From the NCBI RefSeq assembly GCF_000208865.1, contig NC_018385.1:2090724-2154723 (forward strand): 64,000 bases of DNA, in the 5' to 3' direction. Below, in pieces: positions 22,901 to 33,779 of this stretch (positions are counted from its first letter, which is position 1; each line of letters opens with the position of its first letter). The notes under the pieces are model-generated. The model was not told where the DNA came from, did not search any database, and saw nothing but the letters and a program-made list of their open reading frames with translations. Source of the DNA: Neospora caninum Liverpool (lineage: Eukaryota > Apicomplexa > Conoidasida > Eucoccidiorida > Sarcocystidae). Position numbers and translations under genes: made by a program.

Positions 22901-24679
22901 CTCCTCGCAAGGCCCGATACAGCCTCGCGACGTCCGCCGGGAGAAGAGCGTCGACCAGTTCCTTTCGTGTTGCTCCTTTTCCTCTCCCCGGGTTCCCGCA
23001 TTCTTCGGACGCCGAAGAAAACGCGGCATCCCTGGCCTCGTTTTCTCCAGGAGATGCAAGCGAAGAACACAGGCAGCGCGCAAGAGCGGCGAGAACGGCA
23101 GGGAGAGATGTTAGCAGGTCTCCCGGAGCATTTGTCGAGCCCGACAGAGAACCAGCAAACAGAGCAGAGAAGGAGAGGAAGCAATCCACCAATGCCGAGA
23201 TGGCAGGGAGCGGGAAAACAGGCAAGTCAGGAGGCAGCGTATAGCGATTACGCGCAGAATGAGAGGAAGCGGAGGACGAGACAGGAGAGGAAGACACGGC
23301 AGAGGAGCCCCCAAGAGAGCACGGCAACGAAGACAGAGGTTGCGAAGACACTTCCAACTGCTGTAAGCCGCTCTCGAAGTCCCTCCATGCCGCAACAGAA
23401 CCGGCCTCACATGTGCCGTAACTGTCGTCGCTCACGTCCCTCCACCCCCTTTCCCTCCTCTTTTCTCTCGCGGCGAGCAGTTCCATCGACGTCAGAGGAA
23501 GCAGAAGCCTCGAGAGACACTCAGTCGTTGCCTGTTGCCAGAAAGAGGTCGGCAAGGCCTGGAGCGGCGAGAGTGCAGAGAGAAACGCCCCCAGAAGTTC
23601 CCAGTCCAGCTCAGACAAATCAATATGTTCCGCCAGTTGCGCCTGCAAATAAAACGGGGAGGTAAAAGAGTACTAAAGAAAAGGAGAGAGAGAAACGCAC
23701 GGTGCTTCGGGGATGTGCGGCAGTCCCCTCCACCAGTGACTTTCGACGGGTTTCAAAAGCAAACTTGAGGTTCTGTTTTGCACGAGGAAACACGCACTGA
23801 AAATCGGGGGGAAAGTGAACGTAGCCTACACGTACAGTTAATAGCGATGGTAACCACATTTAGTTATGAACTCTTCTACATATATATATATATATATATA
23901 TACGTATTTGTAAGTATATATGCAGGGGAAACCGTGTCCATATATGTACGTGCACACCTGGGGTTGGACTAGTCAGCTGCACGGATCAGAAGAGATCCAG
24001 AGGTGCGGCTCTCGTCGCCAGCTCTTTCTGCAGAGGCACCGGCTGTACAGCAGAATACCCTTGCCAGAGAGTGACAGAAACGTTCTTTCTCCTCGATAGA
24101 TAAATAAGCGAAAACTGCCCTGTGGAAATAAATATCCTGTGGAAATGCATGTATATATAGCTTGCCTATACATATACAATGATATATATATATATATATA
24201 TATATATAAATGAATACGTACGTGGGCATGCATGTGTAAAAATGAATACTTATATGTATGGACAGTCTGGCGATCTGTATTTGATGAACTTTCCCTGACT
24301 ATGGAGCCCGGACGGTCGGCATGTTTTGCTACCTGGGCATCCAGAGAGAGAGGGACTCTCAGCTGCCTCATAGAAATCACCAACTCGGCCAGTTGGGGCG
24401 ACGAGAGGTGGGGCAGAATGTCCGGCACGCGCGCAGCCAAAATGCTTTGAAGCTGCAGAGTGCACAGGCGAAACCTGGCATGGGCAAAAGCTAGGTGCCC
24501 CACTTCTTCGGGAGAGAAGCCTAGAGAAACACAACGCACGAAACCTTTGCCCACAGCAGTTGCCTTTTCCCCGGAAAACAGCAAAACATGATGGACACGG
24601 AACAGGGGGAGAGGCACAACAAGCGACCTACTCGAGGAGCGAGGCCGAAAGAACGATTCCAAATTACTTCTCTCTCTCC

Positions 24680-24714
<35 letters not shown>

Positions 24715-27700
24715 GATAATATGCGTATATTTTATATGGTATATATATATATATATATATATATATGGTGATACAAGCAAGCGTATACAGATACCTGTAA
24801 GCTGACATATATTTCTACAGATGCAGAGCTATACACACATATATAAATATGTCGCAAGAGAGGTACGTGTATAGGCATACACTGTTACGTAGGAATAAAG
24901 ATGCGTGCCCACAAGTAGGCACATGCACCCCATTTAGGGGAAGGACTTCCTGTCGACACGTAGGCGTATGTGCACACATGCAATTCACACTGAGCCGCCA
25001 GTGACGGCTGATCTGCCTTGAATGCCCCGGCGACCTCTCGATTGATTGCATGCACTTACGCGCTGACATGCGGGCGATGTGGGGCGCAGCGTCAAGGAAG
25101 AGAGACTCGCAAGAGAGCCCGACAAGAGCGAAGGAGAGAAGAAGTCGACTGAGGTGCGTGGGAGAAAAGGTGGAGAGAATTGTCGCCGAGGCAGTCGCTA
25201 CACTTTCTGAGAACAGGGGAGATGAACGCAAAAGAAGCCCGGGTTACTTTAAAAACTGGATGCGACTCTCCTACCTCAAGTGCATGCTGTCCAACTAAGA
25301 ATAGCCCTCGCCGATATACATATATATATATATATATATGAATGCATAGCAATATTACTTCTTCTGTAGCTGCTCGTATATCTACCTTCGTCTCAGTTTG
25401 TATGTGATTACGCATACAGATATACAAATTCCTCTTTGTCAAGTTCTTCGGTGATGAATCCCTACATGCAGAGGTACAACAGCGAATTCGCGAGAAATGC
25501 ACAAAGTCAGTCTTCGCAGGCAGCCAGCACATGCACATTCTTATATATATACATATAAGCATGTGCATTTGAGGTCTCCTTCTTTCATTGTGCCTGTCGC
25601 TATCTCTGAGACGCGATGCATTTTGTCTTTCATTTCATTTCTGCAGTTCTCTACGCTGAAATTTGCGATTATTTTCGAAATGCTTACCGAAAAGGTGCGC
25701 GTCTTTAAGGTGAAGCAAGGCAAAGGCGTGGGCGACATCTGCTAGCTCCTGGCCGGACGCTCGCAAGTACTGCTGGCAGAACTTGAGGGAGAACGCGGCG
25801 TAGAAGGGAAGGTAGAAAAGGCGGAAGTAGACGGCGAACAGCGCGAGGAGGCGACAGGCGGTGCGAAGGGGGGTTGCCTCGAGAAGCTGAGGCACGACGG
25901 AGAAGAGAGGCAAGCAAAACTCCAGTGAAAAGACGGGGTTCTTTTCCCCATTCGAGACACGACACACACTGTCTCTCGCTTTCTTCTCCGGCTCGCCAGT
26001 GTTCTTCTCTCTTCCTCTCTCGCGCGCTTACCTGTTCCCCTGCTTGTTTCATGAGGGCCTCGACAGCGCGGTCTTCGGCGAGTCGAACTGTTTCACTGGT
26101 CTCTGCCTCGGGCTCGAAATCGCTGGAAAAAATACCTGCCCGTCTCTGGCCGCCTCCCAGCAGGCCTCTCCACTCCGCAGCCTCCTTCTCCCTTCGTGCC
26201 TTTCCTGTCCCTCGCAATGTGCGTTCTCTCTCGCCGTCGTAGGGGCGGAAGCGCCTTGGCTCTCTCGACGCGAGAGGCGAGTTTCGGCCCCTGCGGAAAT
26301 TCGCGATCGCCGTCGCGGCGCGGCGAATAGCGTCGCAGTCCATGAGGCCAGAATCTGCATCGGAGAATAAAAGAGGGTGGGGAAAACCTTCTGAGGCCGC
26401 GAATCGACACAGGAAGAAAGCGTTGCACAGACGACACAAATTGGTGTTTAGAAGAGGGGACAGAAGACCTACGCAGAAGGCGTGTGTCCAAAAAAAGCAG
26501 CCTGCGCCGAGCCACACACACACACACTTGCACAGGGGGAGAGAAAGGCGTATCCCTGTCCATCGAAAGGGCGTCTTGGCGGAAGAAAGCGAGGGAGTTT
26601 CCGCAAAAAAAAGTTTCGGAGACAAGAGAAAGGTGCGGAGAACACGAGAGTGCAGAAGCAGGAGCAATTCGAGAGCCTTACCTCGCTCCAGACGGCTGAG
26701 GACATCCATGTACGCCTCAGCACTGTTGGCAGCTGGAACGGTCTGAGAGAACTGAAGAAGGTAGGCAGCTGCAGAGAAGCGGGTAGGCGGAGAAGAGACA
26801 ACCCACGAAAAGGAAGAGACAAAATATCAGAGTTACGAGTGTTGCAGGAGTGCAGAAAGGCGCACAGAGAAAAGACAAGAGACGGTTTGTGATGGAACGA
26901 GCACTGGCCCTCTGGAGAGAAGACAAAGCGCGAGACTCAGAGGCGAATCACAGCCTCGAGTCCATGGTGGAAGGACACCTCGGGAGAAACGACGAGAAGG
27001 AACGTTAGTGAAGACGCACCACCCCCAGGCCGACGCATGCTTCCGGAAAGAGGAACGGTCTTCCAAATGCAGCCGTGCTAAGAGAAGCGCACCGGGACAC
27101 TACATGCGCATGCGCGCCTTTGCTGCGAAGCACAAATCTTTGCCCGCAAGAGGCAAACAGACGCGTCCCTTACCTAGATGCTTCATACTCCGCATTTGCG
27201 CAAGTTGCCTGAGCTGCCAGTGCGCCGTTGTCGAGGTTGACTGAATTACGCCTGTCTCTTCGTCTCTTCCTTGTTCGTCACCATCGAAAAGAAACTCTTC
27301 TCCGCCTTGGACGTCTCTGTCTCGCGCACTGCCAACAGCCCTTTTGACGTGTACGCCCCGCAACGATTCCTCGGCTCCGGGAAAAACTGAAGGCGTGTGG
27401 GATCCCGGCGAAAAAGGCGCTTCTTCTCGGAAGGCAAACTCGCGCTCGTGGATGTCATTTAGAATGAATGGGTCTCCTGTTTCATCATGATGGGAGAGAG
27501 GAGAGGAAGGAGAGGAAACCGGAGAAGAGGAGGTGAAAATGTCCTGTCTCTCTCTTGGTTTTACGGACTTTTGAAGCGGATCGGGGGTGGAGATATACTG
27601 GACCCTCTTTCGAGGCTGCGCCACTCCCTTCTTTTTCCTTTTCTTCCGCGACAACATCTGCATGAGAGAAACAACTGACCGCCTCTGCATGTGACACAGC

Positions 27701-28128
27701 GCGGTCCCACCGCCAACAACGGGCCTTCGAAAGATCCCGTTCTCTCCCCTGCCTGTTCCCTGGAAAGCGAGACGAGCTCCTGAGGTTTCCTCCCGCACAG
27801 AGAGAGAGGAAAACGACTGCTTCAGCCCTTCTTCCGTTTCTTCCTCTCCAGCCCTTCGGACAGGCGTGTGGCCACAAGTCTCCGTCGGCGAGGAGCCTCT
27901 GCGTCGGAGGAAGCGAATCTTCTCTGCTTCAGCTGCCTTCCCCTTCGCCAAGGAAGACGGAGCAGAAAGTCGCGTTCTTGGACGTATCGACAATAAAGGA
28001 GATTCATCACTCTTGCGAACATGAGGAGCAGCTAAAGTTGCGCGGAGAGGCGACGGTAGAGGCAGAGTTCGAAGAGCGAGAAGACAACCGTGCAGGCGCG
28101 ACGAGCAACTGAGGCCGGGTGTTGCCAT
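19414..28128 (-). CDS. RAP-domain protein, probably mitochondrial (10 exons)
   Basis: The hand-spliced model has ten exons with fully consistent phases: 28128-27174, 26768-26682, 26354-26032, 25886-25688, 25206-25060, 24520-24333, 23642-22047, 21327-20980, 20599-20387 and 19956-19414, giving 1532 residues. The N-terminus (start MATPGLSCSSRLHG, rich in Ser/Arg/Leu, no acids in the first ~35 residues) looks like a mitochondrial presequence. Exons 3-6 encode helical, Leu/Ala-rich segments like the FASTK/RAP helical repeats. Exon 7 adds a long, charged, low-complexity insert. The last exon carries the RAP domain: VEGPFTCLGVE near residue 1356, then ALRCLQHKDWQLVCLPFFVW around 1478-1497. RAP proteins bind organellar RNA and aid rRNA or mRNA processing; this role is inferred. 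An in-frame ATG at 28419 would add 97 residues including a heptad repeat, but 28128 gives a sensible targeting peptide. Confidence 0.85.
23880..25340. repeat. TA and CT dinucleotide arrays in RAP introns 4-6
   Basis: Simple repeats are seen at 23880-23902 (TA), 24182-24208 (TA), 24667-24714 (CT running into TA), 24740-24766 (TA) and 25317-25340 (TA). All fall between exons of the RAP gene. Such arrays are common in coccidian introns and are likely to vary in length between strains. Confidence 0.9.
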
Positions 28129-30313
28129 CGCGCAGCACGGGCACCGAGGCCAGAGAAAAAAACATTTAGCGAGATGCAAACACAGAGAAGGCAAGGAGAG
28201 CGGAAAGAAGACACGAACACGGCGCGACGGCAGGAAGGATGGACACGAGGGCGAGGACCAAGGACACGAGGGCGAGGACCAAGGACACGAGGGCGAGGAC
28301 CAAGGACACGAGGGCGAGGACCAAGGACACGAGGGCGAGGACCAAGGACACGAGGAAAAGAAAACAGGAAGAAGGTTAAGGAGAGAGAGGCAGAGATGAC
28401 CGCCGAGACGGGAACGCAAAGCAGCGAATAGCGTGCGCTAATTTGCTTGGTCCATCTGTCGGAAAAAGGGTCGCGTCTGTCTGTGAAAGAACTCGTGAGG
28501 GGCCAGCGGGAAAACCGTGAATTCCGAGACACCGCATGCCACCTGCAGCCGCAAATACCTGCACGCAGGACACCGTTGAATTTCCGACGGAGATACGCCA
28601 ATGTGGAAAAGAAGGGGCTCCACAAAACCGAAAAGAAACCTTGAGGAAGTAGGCTGAAGCTACCAATTTAGAAAAGAAAGAAGAACGCGGCGGCACTGCA
28701 ACTGCTGCTACGGCTCCGACCGGGCTCGACATCCCCGGCCATGACAGTGTCGCTGAGACTCAACAATTCAGTTATTTTGCACTATTTTCCAAAACTCTCT
28801 TTCGCGGAAAGGGACCAAAATGGATTCAGAGAAACAACACTAGAGGGTGGTGGCAAAATCTTCAATGCGTTTCTCTACCGTTTTGACATTTCGTCGATTT
28901 TATCTTCTCTTGCATGTGGCGCATGCGCCTAACCGGGACCACCGAACGGCACACTTCGCGAGTATCAATCTTTTCTAGCTCACATCCCGAAGTTGCTATC
29001 ATTATGAATCAAATAACATGCACTACTGCCTAAATCAGAGAGGACCAATGGCGGCGACAGTCACCGTCTACCTCATATATATAGGTTTATCGACCTATGT
29101 TGGTACACATTCTAGCAGGGATGGAGTCAGGAGGTAAACGACAGGCTCTGATAGCACTTCCCCCCTCCCATATTGCATGTGCGACTCCATCGATATACGC
29201 AAATATATATACATATACGTACGAGAGTCGCTTTCACGCTTGTGGCAATATTTTTTCTGTTCCCCCTAGGTTTTCAACTGGCTCTAGTAGTTCAACATTT
29301 TTTCGGTCGTCTTCAAACCGTTAGAAACTAGCTAACAAGCCGTAACAAAAAAACAGCTGTCGAACAAAATTTGTTAAAAACTCAGACACGTGCATTCCCA
29401 GGGTTTGAAGCAAGGACACCAGCCTTGCGGCCCAAAACCGGTTTGTTTCCTGGTATTTGATATCCAGACGGGGACTACTCGATACACGAGAGTGCACTGT
29501 GATTCCAGTCCACCCGCTTTTTTCCTTCACTCCAATGCTTCAATATCTCAAACTTCCTTTAGCGAAACAGCTGAAGAATTGAACAAGGCCACCGTACATG
29601 ACTGTTGAATGCCGGAGCCATGGCAATCTCACCTGTTACGATATCAGACCTGGTGGCCTCAGCTGTCTACCGTATTTGTTCCTGCACATGATCCGAAACG
29701 GCAGAGCGGGAGACTTTCGAGCGAAAGGACCAGCAAGCGAGGGTATTGCCGTTAAATCTAGATCATCGGGTTAAGGCGGGAGGGAATCGTCTGGAAGGAT
29801 TATGCTCGGAGACCGTTATTTTGATTTTTGTGCTAAGAGGAGTTACAGTGTCCCTGCGTGCGATCGGGAAGAAAGACTGGAAATCTATTTTGTTTTATTG
29901 ATTCGCTAACTGTGGACATGGAAACAACCGCCAGCATGAAATAGTCTGTATATTGTGCCTCTGTAGTGTTTCCGGAAACATCGTAAAAAGAAGGTCGCGA
30001 CTAGTGGTATTTTTGAAGAGCTACTGAACCTGGCCTCCCGTTCAGGTTAGTGCTGAGAGGGGCGCAGATGGAAGTACAAAAAGATATCTTTGGTCCTATT
30101 TCTGTCCTCTTGCCGATGAGTGATATCTGACTACAAGGCAGAAAGTGTGAACAAAGCTACCAGAGTCGAAAAAAAGTCCCCTCTGGCAGGTTGCGGGAAA
30201 CCGTAGCATCCAGAAGGGCCACGACAGGCAGTTACATTTTTGGAAAACGAGAGTTTGAGGAGGACATTAGCTGCAGATCCCCGAGGAAGTATCGCTCCGT
30301 GGTGAACTGGCAT
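28129..30313. promoter_or_regulatory. Intergenic: RAP promoter/5' UTR and ferlin 3' region
   Basis: The RAP gene (start 28128) and the ferlin gene (stop at 30314) both read leftwards, so this 2.2-kb gap should contain the RAP promoter and 5' untranslated region on the left and the ferlin 3' end on the right. Apart from the 21-bp minisatellite I see no coding signal. The stretch 28980-30000 is somewhat AT-rich, as expected for transcript ends. No specific promoter element could be identified with confidence. Confidence 0.45.
28241..28355. repeat. 21-bp minisatellite, five full copies plus a partial
   Basis: The unit ggacacgagggcgaggacca plus one further 'a' is repeated exactly at 28241, 28262, 28283, 28304 and 28325, with about ten bases of a sixth copy. 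Because 21 is a multiple of three, the minus strand reads as a perfect seven-residue repeat (CPWSSPS) in the same frame as the RAP gene, 113-227 bases upstream of the preferred start. It lies in the presumed 5' untranslated region, or in coding sequence if the ATG at 28419 is used. Confidence 0.95.
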
Positions 30314-33300
30314 TCATGGCATGCGTGCCGCGATGACGATCACAGCAATAACGAATGCAATGATGCCCAAAACGAAAACTCCACAGACGCAAGCGCCTGA
30401 AGCTCTGGAAAGAAACAGGACGCAAACGAAAGCAAGCAATGAGTACGTAAACCGCGGTGTTGTAATCCTTGCAAGCGGTGCTTCAGGTCGGCAGACACCT
30501 GTTTCTCTTTTGCCGGGTACTTCACTTTCTACCTGTTGTCTCTCGCGACAGACGTCGGTGCTTCTGGTTTAACGTGCAGTGGAACATTTGCATGCGGAGT
30601 CTCTAAAGGCAGGTCATTTGCCGCTAGCCACCGTGCATTTTTCGTTCTGCCATGAAAAGAAACATGGTAATCTCGGCTCAGGAGAGGCTACCTGGAGGAC
30701 AAGCAGAAACAAGCCGCGCAGCTTACTTAATGAGGGCGCACGTCTGCTGCCCTACGACCAGGTAAAGGTAGGCCACTGGATCCTGCAAAAACAAGATTGA
30801 CAAGAAAAACCACAAAAGAAACCAGTTCGATGTTCGCAGATGAATCGCTAGTGCGTATCAAAACTAACCTCTAGAAACAATAGATGCTGCTTTCATCCAC
30901 GGGTATCCTGTCCACGTCACGCACAAGTACCCACTTGAAGGCTACCGACGCTACAGCAACAACAGGAAGGCTGCGAATTGCTATCTCTCTTCAGCAATCG
31001 GAGTCTCGCTCCGCTGACTCCCAGACAATGTTTATTCTCTCAGGTGGTTCGCGGCAACAAAGGGTGACCAGCGGTTTAGAAAAGGAAGATCGAATATTCC
31101 CTTCATATAAATATCTGCTTCTACACCTATGTGTAATTATATATATCTCAGTATTGGCACATCGGAGTGCACGCATGTTGTCCCCTTGTAAAAGCGCCGG
31201 TGGCCTTCGGTGCAAATTCTAGTTCCTTGCACACACGCCACGATCTTCTCAGAAGAGCGGTATTGCAGGACACCGTGCTCCCGCAGTCTCCCGAAGTCGG
31301 ACGGGAAAACCCTCATTCTACTGGGACTGTATTTGACTTTGACTCTAAGCTCGTAAAAGTGCAGGCTACAAACTTGGTGTGCCTCGGGAACAAGGACTCA
31401 CTGTAAACATGAGATTGGGAGACGGGCGATCTGTTGGCTCTGGAAGCGCGTCGGGAGCTGAGCGACCTTGCCCCGCCGGACGGGCCTCCGCCACATCGTG
31501 CGGGACCAGGGAGACTGTGCAGTGCAGGCGCGCTGGCGTGGTTGTTGTCCTGTGGACACATCGAAAGACGAAAGTAAATAGATCTATGAGGGAACGCTTT
31601 CAACTCTGAAAGAAGCTACAGATCCCATTCTCCGTAGTCGCAGGCACAAATGCAACCTGTCGGCCGGCACTCCGCATCGGGATCGGTCTCCTCTGTCGGA
31701 GGCTACCGTTGTACAGTGACACGAACCCGGTGTGAGAGATATGAGTGTGTACATATGCGTTACTGCTCTGCAAGAAATCGTGCAACCCACCTGCGGACAC
31801 GTCTCAGGTATCCTGTCCGTCCACAGCAGAATATCTTGAGCCAGCTTGAGCAAGGCGCCGGTTGAGGCGCTGAGCCGAAAAAGTCGTCGTCCATGTCTCT
31901 CCTGTTGCAGCAGCTAGTGACTGCAGTTGGGCAACCCATCGCTTCGAGGGGTGCGCACCAGTAGGACTGACACCACATCTCAACCCTGCAAAAGATGCAA
32001 GAGAGGAAGGAAAAGCGAACTAGGGGAAGCAGACGGCAAGACAGAAACTATGAATCAAATGGGCAACAGTGTGCTTCCCCTGGAGCCCGCGCCGTATCTC
32101 CAAAAGCCAGCGCCAGCCACTGTGGCACACAAAAAGGGGAGCTTACATGCCGTGGCCCATAGGCTCATCGAAGACGATGGTATAATCCAGTGGGTCCGGA
32201 AGGCCCGCGTCTGTTCGAAGCCTCGTCATGGTTGTGTGGGTCAAAGCATCCAGACTGAGACACTCTGGCGCGTAGAGTGTGTCGTCGTCGTAAACTGCAT
32301 TGTTGTCGATGAGGGCGAACTGCAAATGGACACTGGAGGAAACGGGAGTCTTTCATGCCGCCGCAATAGAAACAAATGGAATGAGCAACATCCTCAGAAA
32401 GAAATAGGATATGACGATGCTTCTTGGAAGAGCCACTCAACTTCCAATACATCCCGTTGCACAATGACTGTCCCAGAGACGCAGTGCACATGCATCATTG
32501 ACACACGACAGTCGTACAACTACATCTTCCATCCTTGCATTCCCACAGTTTTAAAGGACCCCTGTAGACGAAAAGGCGCGAGAACGAATGGGACCGCAGT
32601 GTATGTGAGTGAACCTCTGAGATTGATTCCTAGTTTTTACGCTGGCTCCGTATGCAGTGGACCCTAGACAAGAATAATTGCGTGCCGCCTTTCACCCACG
32701 TCCACTCAGGCCTTAACTCAATTTCGCAGTTCAAACGTCCGCTATAAATGAGAAGCGGTACATCTCCTGTACGGTCCCAAACAACCTCGCTGCCGCATGT
32801 GTTCCACATTTCACCTCCGACTCCACAGACTTCCCTTGTGCATCGTAAGGCGTGCTACGCGATCACCACTAAACCTCGCACGCGTGTACTCACCCGGCCA
32901 CACCAATGTCTGTACGTGCACAAGTGTACTGTTGGCTCCATGTGTTGCTCAGTTACGCCAAGGAACAGACTCCGGGCACAGGCACGGTAAACCCTTGAGC
33001 AAGCCCACTTTTCCTTTACCTTAAGACTGAGTGCAGCCGCCGGAAGATTTAGTTTTTTAACGATGCGCCAATTATACGTGGCCGTTGTCCTCGCGAAGAG
33101 ATGCACATCAGTGTGGTAAACTTCGTAAGTATCTTGCAAGTCGATGCCAGTCAAAAACAGCTCCATCCGGACCTTCAAATCATTGCGCTCGCCTAACAAA
33201 CAGCAGAACAGTAGAGAGAGGAAAGACGAGAATGAAAAAGAAGATTTTGGGGCGACAGCCCCCCGGCAACAGAAGCGGTACTGCTGGCACTTAAGATCTC

Positions 33301-33779
33301 AGCAACTATTCTGAAAGTAACTGTAGTGGGAACACCATTAATATAGAAGTAAGAGTAGCAGACACATTGGGAGAAACTGCAACTCGCCACAGACATGATG
33401 TTCTACTCTAGGCAACAATAGTGCTGATGCACAAGGAGACGCAAACACAGGCAGAGCGTTTCTGCTTAGGAGACGACGAGATAAACTCACAAAACAGGAA
33501 AGAAGGTAGCCAGCGTTATACATTTGTAAACATATCACGCGTGGATGTATGCGAATAGTTACGTTGATACATCGGTGCAAAGGCATGCATATATATGCGG
33601 CGTGCTCTCCCACGGGGGCTGCATTTCCGGTTCAGACACCATTGTGTGGGCGTCTTACCTGAAGCACCCTTAAAGACAGCAATGTCTGTGACGTTCCATA
33701 TGACAACGCGCAGCTCAAATTCGTACGTCGTCCCCAAGTTGTTGATAACGAGCGGCTCGTATGGAGCTCCGTCGACGAC
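30314..33779 (-). other. Ferlin last C2 domain and C-terminal membrane anchor
   Basis: Exons 32-34 encode YEFELRVVIWNVTDIAVFKG, TYNWRIVKKLNLPAAALSLK and FALIDNNAVYDDDTLYAPE, the ferlin C2F pattern. Exon 35 ends in a Trp/Cys-rich stretch (SSWLKIFCCGRTG), and exon 36 has the conserved PAGQGRSAPDALPEPTDRP run. Exon 38 encodes one hydrophobic helix (VCGVFVLGIIAFVIAVIVIA) and stops after ARMP, leaving only about four residues beyond the helix. This fits a tail-anchored protein with its bulk in the cytosol. Confidence 0.9.
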
